Notes: a model not told the origin generated them from the sequence alone. Shown: positions 7,644 to 16,618, counted from the first letter of the stretch. The stretch: 64,000 bases of DNA from Shewanella denitrificans OS217 (GCF_000013765.1 NC_007954.1:3100001-3164000), one strand, 5' to 3'. Program-made: numbers and translations.

Positions 7644-8660
7644 ATGACCATTTTAGTGACAGGCGGCGCAGGTTACATAGGCACTCATACTGTGGTCGAG
7701 CTGCTGAATGCCGGCCAAGAAGTCATCATAATAGATAATTTAAGTAACTCTTGCCTTGAAGCCCTTAAACGAGTGGAAACCATCACAGGCAAGACAATGA
7801 GCTTCTATCAAGGGGATATTCTCAATAAACCGTTACTGCAAAAAATCTTTACCGACAACAAGATAGACAGCGTTATCCACTTTGCGGGTTTAAAAGCCGT
7901 CGGAGAGTCGGTGCAAAAACCCCTTAAATATTATGAAACTAACGTTACGGGCACCTTAGTCTTGTGTGAAGTCATGGCGGAATTTAAGGTTAAAAACTTA
8001 GTCTTTAGCTCCTCGGCGACCGTGTACGCCGAAACACTGAAACTGCCGATTACTGAAGACTTTCCCTTAGGGGCCAGTAATCCCTATGGCCGTTCAAAGC
8101 TCATGGTTGAAGAAATTCTTAACGACCTCTATATCTCTGACAACAGCTGGAATATCGCCCGCCTGCGTTACTTTAACCCAGTTGGCGCCCATGAAAGTGG
8201 CTTGATTGGTGAAGACCCCAACGATATCCCCAATAATTTGATGCCTTTTATTGCCCAAGTCGCGGTGGGGAAAAGAGAGAAACTGCACATCTTCGGTGAT
8301 GACTATCCCACCCATGATGGCACTGGGGTGCGTGACTATATACATGTTGTTGATCTGGCTAAAGGGCATTTGCTGGCACTGAATAAACTCGCCACAAAAC
8401 CAGGTCTTGTGACCTACAACTTGGGCACAGGTAAAGGCGGCAGTGTGTTTGATATGCTTAAAGCGTTTGAAAGCGCCTGCGGTAAGCCTATTGCTTATCA
8501 AGTCAGCCCGAGGCGCGCCGGCGATCTGGCATGTTATTATGGGGACCCAAGCTTGGCACTGGCTGAACTTGGCTGGCAAGCCAAGTATAATTTAGATGAT
8601 ATGGCGGCCAGTAGCTGGCATTGGCAGTCAACCAATCCTAATGGTTATCGTTCACGCTAG
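7644..8660 (+). CDS. galE: UDP-glucose 4-epimerase
   Basis: 338 residues, matching E. coli GalE (338). An extended SDR with the Rossmann motif GGAGYIGTHT at residues 7-16. The catalytic serine region FSSSATVYAE (about 121) and the YxxxK motif in NPYGRSKLM (about 149-153) are intact. It interconverts UDP-glucose and UDP-galactose. It follows galU with a one-base gap and probably shares its mRNA; napF follows after 51 bases. Confidence 0.96.
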   Translation: MTILVTGGAGYIGTHTVVELLNAGQEVIIIDNLSNSCLEALKRVETITGKTMSFYQGDILNKPLLQKIFTDNKIDSVIHFAGLKAVGESVQKPLKYYETNVTGTLVLCEVMAEFKVKNLVFSSSATVYAETLKLPITEDFPLGASNPYGRSKLMVEEILNDLYISDNSWNIARLRYFNPVGAHESGLIGEDPNDIPNNLMPFIAQVAVGKREKLHIFGDDYPTHDGTGVRDYIHVVDLAKGHLLALNKLATKPGLVTYNLGTGKGGSVFDMLKAFESACGKPIAYQVSPRRAGDLACYYGDPSLALAELGWQAKYNLDDMAASSWHWQSTNPNGYRSR

Positions 8661-8711
8661 CGCGTAGCTTTACATCGACATACTGCAAGGCTAAGGCAAG
8701 AGGTAAGAATT

Positions 8712-9197
8712 GTGACTCAAGGGATAGATCAAGGGCGGCGACGTTTCTTTCGGCGTCAAACTAACGATGCACTACGGCCACCTTGGGTGAAGGCAGATAT
8801 CGACTTCACCGATCTTTGTAGCCGCTGTGATGCCTGCATCAAAGTATGTGAGACTCACATCATCAGCCGAGGCGATGGCGGCTTCCCCGAGGTTAATTTC
8901 AATCAAGATGAATGCACGTTTTGTGAGAAATGTGTCAGCGCCTGCCCTGAGCCCATCTTTGACCTCCACCAAACGGCCCCTTGGGCCATTAAGGCCGAAA
9001 TCAGCTCAGCCTGCCTCACCCAAAATGGCATTTGGTGTCAAAGCTGCAAAGATGCCTGTGAGCCTAGGGCCATCAACTTTGTGATGGCAGTAGGTCAAGT
9101 GCCTAAACCACATATAGATTTAGATGCCTGCACCGGCTGCGGCGCCTGCGTCTCACCTTGCCCAGCGGATGCCATTAACGTTATCAAGCCAGACTAA
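8712..9197 (+). CDS. napF: Ferredoxin-type protein NapF
   Basis: 161 residues from a GTG start with an AGGTAAG ribosome site. Four cysteine clusters can be read: CSRCDACIKVC, CTFCEKCVSACP, CQSCKDACEP and CTGCGACVSPCP, the NapF arrangement for several 4Fe-4S centres. The N-terminal RRRFFRRQ is also typical. NapF is a cytoplasmic iron-sulfur accessory of periplasmic nitrate reductase, implicated in NapA maturation. No other nap genes are in the window, so it is an orphan copy or separated from its operon; the link to galUE is probably positional only. Confidence 0.88.
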   Translation: MTQGIDQGRRRFFRRQTNDALRPPWVKADIDFTDLCSRCDACIKVCETHIISRGDGGFPEVNFNQDECTFCEKCVSACPEPIFDLHQTAPWAIKAEISSACLTQNGIWCQSCKDACEPRAINFVMAVGQVPKPHIDLDACTGCGACVSPCPADAINVIKPD

Positions 9198-9233
9198 TCT
9201 GAGCTCAAATCTAATATGCGCTCAAATGAGCAC

Positions 9234-10037
9234 TTATCCATAGATTTTTCGCCACTCATTAATAAGGCTAATAAATTCCCTTGGACTTCTGTCGAGGCAA
9301 TCATGGGGCAAGTAAATATGGTAACCCAACTGGCTATTTAAGGTCTGCGCCCTGTGGCCGAACATGGCCAGTACGCCTTTGTAACGTTCGCCGTGTACTT
9401 CAAGAGGGGTAAATTCTGCCCCCAAAAAATGCTCCAACTCTTGCAAATCTTCATCTTGGGTTGCCGCCGTCATCAATAGCGGCCGCTGCTCTGTCAGTAA
9501 ACCTGTGGCTAAGCGAGGGGAAATACAATCCAATAGTGGATTGATTTTATTCAGTTTAAAGCCGATGTAAGGCAATTCAATCAAGTCTAAGTTTTGACTG
9601 ACTCTAACACTATCCAAGCGGTGAATATTATCCCAATCCATATGCCAGCTGCCGCGTCTATGGTAATAATCAAGGCCACTGGGCGTTAATCTAAGACTGA
9701 CCTCAGGCTCATAAAGCTTAGCGATACCCAGCACCAAACAGGTCATGCCTATGCCAATAAAGACGATTCCTGGGGCGAACAGCTGAGTCATAGACAGCAC
9801 GAAGGTGAGCCCTAACAAGGCGCTTATCCAACCGACCAAGGTTAAGGTTAAGCCGTTGCGCTTTGAATAAGGCTTAATGGTCAACTCAGTCACTAAAGCC
9901 GCGTCGCTGTTTAAGCTTGCGCCCTTATTTCCCCCCCCATGATCAACTTGTTCAGCCGATGAGTTGGGATCTAGTGGGTTTGAAGGTTCACTTGAAGACC
10001 CATTTGAAGGCTCATTCGAAGGCTTTGGCGTCATCAT
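9234..10037 (-). CDS. Membrane protein of DUF2982 type
   Basis: 267 residues. After a Ser/Pro/Asn-rich N-terminal stretch (1-45), two hydrophobic segments (about 64-84 and 88-105) form a membrane hairpin, followed by a soluble domain with SLRLTPSGLDYYHRRGSW. The domain organisation resembles DUF2982 proteins of Shewanella and Vibrio; the name is from memory and the function unknown. The start overlaps the stop of the upstream elyC-like gene by one base (TAATG), so the pair is co-translated and may work together at the envelope. Confidence 0.65.
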   Translation of the reverse strand: MMTPKPSNEPSNGSSSEPSNPLDPNSSAEQVDHGGGNKGASLNSDAALVTELTIKPYSKRNGLTLTLVGWISALLGLTFVLSMTQLFAPGIVFIGIGMTCLVLGIAKLYEPEVSLRLTPSGLDYYHRRGSWHMDWDNIHRLDSVRVSQNLDLIELPYIGFKLNKINPLLDCISPRLATGLLTEQRPLLMTAATQDEDLQELEHFLGAEFTPLEVHGERYKGVLAMFGHRAQTLNSQLGYHIYLPHDCLDRSPREFISLINEWRKIYG

Positions 10038-10831
10038 TAGTTATTCCACCCGCGTTTTACATCGAGCCATAACATGCCGACATATTCATGAAGGGATGCT
10101 TGAGAAAGAATTAAATTATCGGCAGATAAACGCCACCAATATCCATCGCCAGCAAGAAAGTTGCTCGGCGCCGCTTCAGGATTTAAGCCTAAACTTCTGG
10201 CTATCCTCATAGCTCTTGACATATGGGTGGCTGAAGTCACAAGCCTAAAAGGCGCTTCCCCCATTATTTGCTTCATGCTCATCAATTCTTCAATGGTATC
10301 TCTGGCTTCTGGGAAGGTGGTAATTTGCGCTTTCGATACGCCAAGCTCTTGGGCCGCCAGCGCCATGACTTCGGCGTGGGACGCCCCTTCGCGGCCGCCA
10401 TTCCAACCACTGACCACTAAACGACAAGAGTGTGGAGCCTCAGTGGTTGGTTCGCTTAATTTAAGCTGCCTTATGCCTTCGACTAATCTCGCTAAGGCAG
10501 TGGGAGATAATTGCTGAGTGGCACTCAAGCCAAGGGTCAGAGAATGGCCTGAACCTAATACCATCACGGTGCATTCACCCTGAATCGCTTGATGGTTGGC
10601 ACTGTATCTTTGCTCTAAACTCCCGCCTAATAAGTGACTTATCTGCAACTGACTCAAGAGCACAATCGCTAACATGGTAATCACTAGTCCATTGGCCAAG
10701 GCGTTAACCTTAGCAGCACGGCAGTTGATGATAAACAGCAAAATTAATAATAATAAAAAAAGCAAGGGAAGCGGCATAACCAACTGAGCTAACAGTTTTT
10801 TAAGCCAAAAAAACACGCCAGAATCAAACAT
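10037..10831 (-). CDS. elyC: ElyC/YdcF-family envelope protein (DUF218)
   Basis: Start set at the ATG at 10831 (MFDSGVFFWLKKLL), with GGAGA eight bases upstream, giving 264 residues; E. coli ElyC has 259. Two N-terminal membrane segments (about 14-33 and 41-61) precede a DUF218 domain with CTVMVLGSGH (about 84) and RLVVSGWNGG..SHAEVMA. In E. coli ElyC helps lipid-carrier use and peptidoglycan assembly at low temperature. It is first in a two-gene unit with the DUF2982-like gene. Confidence 0.8.
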   Translation of the reverse strand: MFDSGVFFWLKKLLAQLVMPLPLLFLLLLILLFIINCRAAKVNALANGLVITMLAIVLLSQLQISHLLGGSLEQRYSANHQAIQGECTVMVLGSGHSLTLGLSATQQLSPTALARLVEGIRQLKLSEPTTEAPHSCRLVVSGWNGGREGASHAEVMALAAQELGVSKAQITTFPEARDTIEELMSMKQIMGEAPFRLVTSATHMSRAMRIARSLGLNPEAAPSNFLAGDGYWWRLSADNLILSQASLHEYVGMLWLDVKRGWNN

Positions 10832-11043
10832 CTTGTCTCCAAAATACCCCAAAGGAAGCCTTATAGCGCCAGTGTACCGTTAAGCTGGGTTAAACCCAAG
10901 ATTTGGAATCATGCCTGATTTAAACAATTTAAACTGACTGCTTACATTTCCACCGCTCATTTACTTGCAGGAATAAAAAAGTATGAGAGATTTATAAGGC
11001 ACCAAAAAAGGTGCAATTAATAATAACTCAAGGAACTACAACA

Positions 11044-11571
11044 ATGAAAAAGAAAACCATACTCGGTGTTTGTGGGGCAATGGCCATTAATACTTTTATA
11101 GCTACTGCAGCTGACATTGAATTTAAGGAGACCCAAACACTACTACAGGGTGAAGATGTGCAGACATTTTTATTGAAAGACATGGATGGTGATCATCGGC
11201 TCGATGTGATCTGGCAAACCAGCAACGGGGAACTCAAATATAAGCTTCAGAACAATCAAGCAAGAGTGACCTTTGATAGCATTAAAGGAACAAAGTGGCG
11301 GTTAACTTATGATGTTAGTGGCATCGACAAGAAGCTAGACTTTTTTAACGATGGCGGTGTAATTGAAGACCAAAGCAACTATCAATTTAATATTACCCAA
11401 GTCACAGTTACTGAATTAAACCAACTCAGCTTCTGTACTGACTTCAGTGCAGGCCTTAACCGCACTCGTTGCTTATGGAAATACCAAGTAACCGAAGTGT
11501 TACCCAATATTATTAAAGGGGTAGATCAAAGAACAGGCGAAAGCTGGACAGCTTATAAATTAATAAACTAA
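11044..11571 (+). CDS. Hypothetical exported protein with a DxDxD calcium-type loop
   Basis: Start set at 11044 (MKKKTILGVCG) with an AAGGAA ribosome site; 175 residues. A signal peptide ends near ATAADIEF. Residues 45-53 (DMDGDHRLD) look like a calcium-binding loop as in EF-hand, dockerin or FG-GAP repeats, followed by the beta-rich VIWQTSNGELKYKL. Two cysteines late in the chain (FCTDFS..RTRCLW) may form a disulfide. No family was recognised. A 12-bp inverted repeat follows the stop. Confidence 0.6.
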   Translation: MKKKTILGVCGAMAINTFIATAADIEFKETQTLLQGEDVQTFLLKDMDGDHRLDVIWQTSNGELKYKLQNNQARVTFDSIKGTKWRLTYDVSGIDKKLDFFNDGGVIEDQSNYQFNITQVTVTELNQLSFCTDFSAGLNRTRCLWKYQVTEVLPNIIKGVDQRTGESWTAYKLIN

Positions 11572-11584
11572 TTCAGATCCTAAT

Positions 11585-11620
11585 AAGAGTAATGTATAGC
11601 AAGTATTTTACATTACTCTT
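11585..11620 (+). terminator. Stem-loop after the 11.0 kb secreted-protein gene
   Basis: AAGAGTAATGTA (11585-11596) pairs perfectly with TACATTACTCTT (11609-11620). It begins 13 bases after the stop codon. The T-run after it is poor, so it is a likely but not strong intrinsic terminator. Confidence 0.55.
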
Positions 11621-11729
11621 CATTGAATTTTAACGATACTTATCAACAAGCTGGCTGATATTAACTCGCGAGTTTCGGAACAGGTATTCTGCTCACAACA
11701 AATCGGCACTATCCTCAAAATCCTCTATC

Positions 11730-11772
11730 GAGTCGAAGAGCGGTTTTTAAGCAAGTGCCATAGCTAGCCTGT
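11730..11772 (+). repeat. Possible 3' remnant of a dispersed intergenic element
   Basis: The sequence with GTCGAAGAGCGG and then GTGCCATAGCTAGCCTGTA resembles the ends of the elements at 12691-12906 and 42049-42366, which finish in CCATGGCAAGCCT. The match is short and diverged. Confidence 0.35.
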
Positions 11773-11795
11773 ACGCTAAGCTCGCTTATACAAAG

Positions 11796-12380
11796 TTACA
11801 TAAGCGTTTCAACAATTTTTACATCTGTAAATATTTCAGAAAATTCTTCAAGTTTAATTTTTTGAATAGATCCTCTCACCATTTCAGCTATTACACTCAT
11901 AGTCACAGCACCTACGAGGAAGCCGGGACCACTTCCAGTAGTCGTCAAGCCGATATTGCCACCAGCAATGGTCGAGTCAATGGATGGGCCCGTATTGGGT
12001 AAATAATAAATCTGCGGTTTGGCTTGCTTGTCTTTAGGGATCCATAAACCGCCAGGGCCAGCATTAGGGAAATTCCTTTGACCATAAGCTGGCATCACAC
12101 CCTTTTTTAAATATGAATCCGCGTATTCTTCAGAGAGAGCAATGACGACATCCCCCGAATTATGGTAGTAAAAACCTTCTTTATCTTCACCGATCAGGAC
12201 ATAGGTACCCGCCTTAAGTCCGTGAACCCAGTGATAGTTTAATAGCCCATATATGCCTTCTACATAGAGATCTTGTTCTAAGGTGAAATGAGCAGACTTA
12301 GTCGCGGGTTTAAGATCATTCATTTTAACCGCACAACCTGAAGTAAAGATGAGGAAAAACAGAGGTAGAAGGTATTTCAT
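11796..12380 (-). CDS. Hypothetical lipoprotein
   Basis: 194 residues. The N-terminus MKYLLPLFFLIFTSGCAVKM has a lipobox (TSGC) with Cys16 as the lipidation site; the next residues are A-V, not Asp, so outer membrane sorting is likely. The mature part is Gly/Tyr-rich with GGLWIPKDKQAKPQIYYLPN near the middle and a weakly hydrophobic segment around 150-165 (GPGFLVGAVTMSVIAEMV). No family was recognised. It is convergent with the secreted-protein gene at 11044. Confidence 0.6.
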   Translation of the reverse strand: MKYLLPLFFLIFTSGCAVKMNDLKPATKSAHFTLEQDLYVEGIYGLLNYHWVHGLKAGTYVLIGEDKEGFYYHNSGDVVIALSEEYADSYLKKGVMPAYGQRNFPNAGPGGLWIPKDKQAKPQIYYLPNTGPSIDSTIAGGNIGLTTTGSGPGFLVGAVTMSVIAEMVRGSIQKIKLEEFSEIFTDVKIVETLM

Positions 12381-12690
12381 TATATTCCCTTATTGTTATA
12401 TCAATTTTATTATTAGTGCCCGAGTTATGAACCAGCTTAATCCCATAAGCGATGTTAATCGTTTCAGATGTCGAGCTCAAAGTACAAGGCTCAACATACA
12501 GCTTTCGATTTTAAATTGAAAGAGTTAGAGCTTGTGACGACAGTTTTCAACCTTACCATATTCTACTTCAACGCCCGAAACCAACTCTTTGACTCAATCG
12601 TGCTGACCCCATTGAGTCGCCGACAAATTAGCCCACGTATTACGCACTGCTAACAAGGTGAACCATGTCTTTCCATCATGTGAGTGTGAG

Positions 12691-12906
12691 GCGACCGTCT
12701 GGCCCATGGCTGCTCTCTGGCATCTGACCCACACAGATGTGGGAAATGTCATCATGATGTCGAGAACACCTTTGACTATGCCATCGCAATATTTGTGAGT
12801 CCATTCCTATGGTCAGGATGTTCGAGCCCTCCAGGACACTTTTGATTTAAATTCAGAGGCGGCGCGTCGATAACTTTTTTGTAATAAAAAGACCATGGCA
12901 AGCCTA
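12691..12906 (+). repeat. Dispersed intergenic element, copy A
   Basis: Shares with 42049-42366 a collinear series of blocks: GCGACCGTCT near the start, then a GTCGAGAACACCT-like block, then CATCGCAATATTTGTGAGTCC (one or two changes), AGGATGTTC, a GCGTCGATAACTTT-like block, and CCATGGCAAGCCT at the end. The spacing between blocks varies, as expected for old copies. No transposase is inside, so it is a non-autonomous or extragenic repeat. Confidence 0.6.
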
Positions 12907-12986
12907 AATGCAGGAGTTTTCAATACTAACTTTTAACAAAGCATTACCGACTATTACTTACTCCCCCCGTAATCCCATATAAAACA

Positions 12987-13025
12987 AAACCCACAGATTC
13001 GAGTCTACCTCGAAGCTGTGGGTTT
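12987..13025 (-). terminator. Terminator of the sugar-kinase gene
   Basis: A hairpin of 16 paired bases and one mismatch: AAACCCACAG (12987-12996) with CTGTGGGTTT (13016-13025) and an inner TTCGAG/CTCGAA stem. On the minus strand it is followed by GTTTTGTTTTAT, a good T-rich tract, about 100 bases after mak. Confidence 0.75.
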
Positions 13026-13123
13026 GGTGGTTTGTTTTAGTACTGAAGCTGAGTAACTTAAGCTACAGGCTGACGCGTAAACTCACTTGCAATCGCTTTG
13101 GCTCTTACAATTGCACTGCTCGC

Positions 13124-14026
13124 TCACACCTTGCCCCATAACCAGGCGGCGCCGCGTACGCCGGATGAGCCGCCGAATTTGTTTTCCAAAATTGGGGTAT
13201 CACATTCGCCGCCCAAAACGTATTGGCGCAGCAGTGCTGGCAATCTTGGGTAAATGGCTTGCACCTGTGACATGCCGCCCCCTAACACTATGGCATCGGG
13301 ATCGAGCATGTTGATCATGTGGGCGAGCGCACGCGCTAAACGGTCAAGGTAGCGCTCAAATGCCGCCACCGCAGTTGGATCACCCGCTTCCACAAGGGCC
13401 ATTACATCATTGCCACAGGGCAAGGATTGGCTACTGTTTGTATTAAAGTCACGCACAAAGCCTGTGCCAGAAATAAAGGTTTCGATACAGTCTTTATTAC
13501 CGCAGAAACATTCAGTGCTATTGAACTCATCTGCCGTCATCCAAGGCAAAGGGTTGTGACCCCATTCACCGCCGATACCGTTGCCACCGCCGTGTACTTT
13601 GCCATTAACCGCGATACCGCCGCCGCAGCCTGTGCCAATAATCACCCCAAACACTAATCCCTTGCCGGCAGCTGCGCCGTCCACGGCTTCTGATACTGCA
13701 AAGCAGTTGGCATCGTTGGCGACCCGCACTTCACGCTTGAGCAATTCGCCTAAGTCTTTATCTAAGGGCTTGCCATTGATCCAGGTGGAGTTGGCATTCT
13801 TAACCAAGCCAGTAAAAGGTGAGACTACGCCCGGAATACCCACGCCCACTGTACCTTTAAGGCCAGTTTCAGTTTCAGCGGCATTAACTAGCTCACAAAT
13901 CGCCGCCAAGGTGCCAGGATATTCCTTAGGCGTTGGAATGCGCTTTCTAAATAGCTCGTGCCCTTGTTCATCAATGGCCAAAATCTCTATCTTAGTGCCA
14001 CCTAGATCCACACCCATGCGCATCAT
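13124..14026 (-). CDS. mak: ROK-family sugar kinase (fructokinase Mak type)
   Basis: 300 residues, as in E. coli Mak. The N-terminal phosphate motif is GVDLGGTKIEILAID, followed by VGVGIPGVVSP and KNANSTWINGKPLDKDL; the catalytic region is VANDANCFAVSEAVDGAAAG with the ROK aspartate. The zinc-binding CFCGNKDC motif follows GGEWGHNPLPW. The sequence follows E. coli Mak closely. Placed beside GH16, GH3 and GH1 enzymes that release glucose, it more likely phosphorylates glucose here, an inference from context. An ATGATG start with GGAG upstream leaves the exact start ambiguous by one codon. Confidence 0.85.
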   Translation of the reverse strand: MMRMGVDLGGTKIEILAIDEQGHELFRKRIPTPKEYPGTLAAICELVNAAETETGLKGTVGVGIPGVVSPFTGLVKNANSTWINGKPLDKDLGELLKREVRVANDANCFAVSEAVDGAAAGKGLVFGVIIGTGCGGGIAVNGKVHGGGNGIGGEWGHNPLPWMTADEFNSTECFCGNKDCIETFISGTGFVRDFNTNSSQSLPCGNDVMALVEAGDPTAVAAFERYLDRLARALAHMINMLDPDAIVLGGGMSQVQAIYPRLPALLRQYVLGGECDTPILENKFGGSSGVRGAAWLWGKV

Positions 14027-14384
14027 ATCTTGTTACTCCATCTTATTATTGTTTGGGTCTTAGCCCGAGTCATAGGCCTAGTCTTAGCTAAACACATGGT
14101 TAAGCTCAGGGCTAATGTCATGATTAAGCTCAGGGCTAATGTTAAGGCTAATGTTATGATTAAGCTCAAGGCTGCTCAAGGCTGTTTCATCGCTAAGCTC
14201 AAGGCTGTTCTTGGGGCCAGCATTCTTTGTGGTTCGCCCCATGCTCAAAACCCCATTGAAATTGATACTAAGCCAAGCGCTGCCTCAGTCAAAGTAAACC
14301 CTTCATTCTTGCATTCGTATTCAGTAATAATACTTAACATATCCTGCAGTTAAATCGATATATCAAGGGTGGCATATTTGATTT
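14027..14384. other. Spacer between mak and GH16 gene
   Basis: About 360 bases. The left part has imperfect repeats of a TTAAGCTCAGGGCTAATG unit (14100-14210). A plus-strand frame runs through it (14030-14353) but only encodes the repeats and lacks a plausible ribosome site. No promoter was assigned for mak. Confidence 0.5.
14100..14210. repeat. Imperfect tandem repeats, TTAAGCTCAGGGCTAATG-type
   Basis: Units start at about 14100, 14124, 14160 and 14194, sharing TTAAGCTCA(G/A)GGCT with variable spacers such as AATGTCATGA. The half-unit AAGGCTAATGTTATGA is also repeated. It lies in the mak-GH16 spacer. Confidence 0.7.
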
Positions 14385-16469
14385 CTATTTGATTAGCTTA
14401 ATATTATCAATTTGCAATACGACGCCTTGTTGATCGCCCCACTTCGGGAAAATAACCATCGGGGTATCAACTTTGGTCAAATCTAAACTTGAACCCTTGT
14501 TAGCCACCAGATCAGTTAATGCAATATTATAATGGGTCCACGCACCGATATCCGGTGGGGTTATGTCAAAATCTCCTGAACTACAGGGGGTTTGACAGTC
14601 CATTTTAATCTTCATATTTCGCACTTCACGCGGATCTGTTACCACATTCAAATCGAATGATAAGAAGTTAAAGCTGCTGAAATCCATCACAGTGCCGCTA
14701 CTTTGATAAAACCCTACAGCTTCATTGGTATTAAAGGTTAATTGGGTCACTATTTTATGCTCGCCTCCCACATCGACTTGCTCCTCTACTAATTGTCCAG
14801 ATGCTGCAAATAAACCAAAAGCATAGGGAGCAACAGCGGCATCATCATATACCACTAACTCGGTCTGCTGAGCCACTTGATATTCATAACGAATATTATC
14901 CAGTTTGAATACCACTGGCCCAGTAGGTTCAATAACAAATGGATTAACAACATCGGCCAAATTGACAGTGCTACCCGGTGAAAAGCGATTACCACTGGCC
15001 ACAAGGCTGGCAAGTGGCACTCTGACTTCTTGCCATTCATTGAGGTTAGTCGGCAGTGAAATACTCATGTCACCCACTTTTGGCCAACCACTGTCGACTT
15101 TAACCAACACTTCTGTTCCCTGTGTGATTGAGGCGATATTGATATCAAACACTAACTCACCCAGAGCTTGCCAATGGGATAAATCAACCCGTGGAGAATA
15201 TTCAAAAAATACATTACCTATTGTTGCTATTTTGGTGATTTCAAGCACCTCACCGCGCACATCATCACTACCAACTTGATAGGTTATCGCGCCATCTGGG
15301 TTATAACTTCCAAAAGATAAACTGGTGTTGAGTGCGATGGTATCGGCATAACTGAATAGGCTAAAAGTGGGCCCTTGACCAAATTGTGTATCCGGTATCA
15401 CAATCTCTGGTGCGCTATGACCCGGCACGATAATCGCCGCATCATCAATAGCGGCGCAACCAGCTCCTGTGTTCGGTGAGTCAGCACATTCATACACACG
15501 CACATAATCAATTTGCATCGTCTGTGGGAACACACTTTCATCAATGCCAGTGTTATTGACATTCGCCGCCCAAGACCCGCCTACCGCAAGATTAAGCAAC
15601 ATATGAAATTGTTGGTTAAAAGGTGCGTCACCGGGTGCATTGGCGGTAGCGCCATTTTCATCAGTGTATTGGCTGTACCAACCAGACGAGCGTTGGGTAG
15701 CATAATGCACATCATCGACATACCAACGGATCTCATCTTCTTGCCATTCTAGGGCGTAAACGTGAAAATCATCGGCGGGATTTTGTGCCTCTGGTAAATG
15801 GTAATCTTGACCACTGTAAACATTATTCGGCCAGGTTTTGCCAAAATGTAATGTGCCGTGAACCGCTGATTCAGGTTCGCCCCCATTGGTCACCGTTGTT
15901 AAGTTAACGGCTTCCATGATATCTATTTCACCGGATCCCGCCCAAGGGCCATACACCCAGTCAGTTGGTAACATCCAAATAGCAGGCCATGTGCCCTGGC
16001 CTTGCGGTAACTTAGCGCGAATTTCAAATCGACCGTACTTCCAGTCACCTTTGTTTTTGGAGACTAATCTTGCAGAGGTATAGTCCAAGGTTTTAGACGT
16101 ATCTAAAGGATCATAATTTGGATCAGAGTCATTCACTGCAGGCCCTGAGAATGTCTCTCTTAGGGCGGTGATGGTTAATAGCCCTTCCGCCACCTGCGAG
16201 TTTTCAGATCTTGCGGTATAACACTGCGCTTCATCATTACCACCACCAAAACAATCAACTGCAAAACTCCATTTACTGCTATCGACTTCTGTACCGTCAA
16301 ATTCATCTTGCCACACCATCTGCCAACCCGTAATGCTTGTGGGAGGTGTTGCTTCAACTTCGTCAACAACTGTGGGGTTGCCTGAACCACACCCTAATAA
16401 AAACAGTCCTGACAAGGCAATCGCGATGATATTAAGCTGAAAAGATAGCCCATTTATTTGATGATTCAT
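14385..16469 (-). CDS. GH16 beta-glucanase (laminarinase-type) lipoprotein
   Basis: 694 residues; ATG with GGAG upstream. A lipobox (LFLLGC, Cys about 27) marks a surface or periplasmic lipoprotein. The GH16 domain (about 45-330) opens with WQMVWQDEFDG and holds the catalytic motif E181-I-D183-I-M-E186 (nucleophile and acid/base), then WPAIWMLP-type substrate strands. Two beta-sandwich modules follow (about 370-535 and 545-694), each with a conserved W near the end and a DNIRYE or DNIKLIK finish, resembling the ExoP-type module at the end of the neighbouring GH3. Expected activity: endo-cleavage of beta-1,3 or mixed beta-glucans. It follows the GH3 gene by 149 bases. Confidence 0.88.
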   Translation of the reverse strand: MNHQINGLSFQLNIIAIALSGLFLLGCGSGNPTVVDEVEATPPTSITGWQMVWQDEFDGTEVDSSKWSFAVDCFGGGNDEAQCYTARSENSQVAEGLLTITALRETFSGPAVNDSDPNYDPLDTSKTLDYTSARLVSKNKGDWKYGRFEIRAKLPQGQGTWPAIWMLPTDWVYGPWAGSGEIDIMEAVNLTTVTNGGEPESAVHGTLHFGKTWPNNVYSGQDYHLPEAQNPADDFHVYALEWQEDEIRWYVDDVHYATQRSSGWYSQYTDENGATANAPGDAPFNQQFHMLLNLAVGGSWAANVNNTGIDESVFPQTMQIDYVRVYECADSPNTGAGCAAIDDAAIIVPGHSAPEIVIPDTQFGQGPTFSLFSYADTIALNTSLSFGSYNPDGAITYQVGSDDVRGEVLEITKIATIGNVFFEYSPRVDLSHWQALGELVFDINIASITQGTEVLVKVDSGWPKVGDMSISLPTNLNEWQEVRVPLASLVASGNRFSPGSTVNLADVVNPFVIEPTGPVVFKLDNIRYEYQVAQQTELVVYDDAAVAPYAFGLFAASGQLVEEQVDVGGEHKIVTQLTFNTNEAVGFYQSSGTVMDFSSFNFLSFDLNVVTDPREVRNMKIKMDCQTPCSSGDFDITPPDIGAWTHYNIALTDLVANKGSSLDLTKVDTPMVIFPKWGDQQGVVLQIDNIKLIK

Positions 16470-16618
16470 TTTTGCTCCTAAACAAAATTTAATCGCACGT
16501 TGTCAATAACGGAGTCCAACTCAGGGCCCATCAACTGTTTCACTCGGCACATCTTTGCATGCTATTGGCTAGGCTTTACTGAAATCAGCAAAGCCTGAAC
16601 CGCGCAAATGGTTAATGA

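Larger units (their letters stand above)
12381..13123. other. Gene-poor spacer with repeat element and terminator
   Basis: About 740 bases without a convincing gene. A short open frame at 12468-12653 has no recognisable content. The spacer contains the dispersed element at 12691-12906 and the mak terminator at 12987-13025. Base composition is uneven, consistent with decayed or mobile sequence. Confidence 0.55.

Noticed and set aside
12468..12653. A 61-codon frame in the 12.4-13.1 kb spacer
   Set aside because: No ribosome site, no recognisable content, and it lies next to decayed repeat sequence.
14030..14353. A plus-strand 107-codon frame between mak and the GH16 gene
   Set aside because: It encodes the imperfect DNA repeats, has no ribosome site and no family-like sequence.
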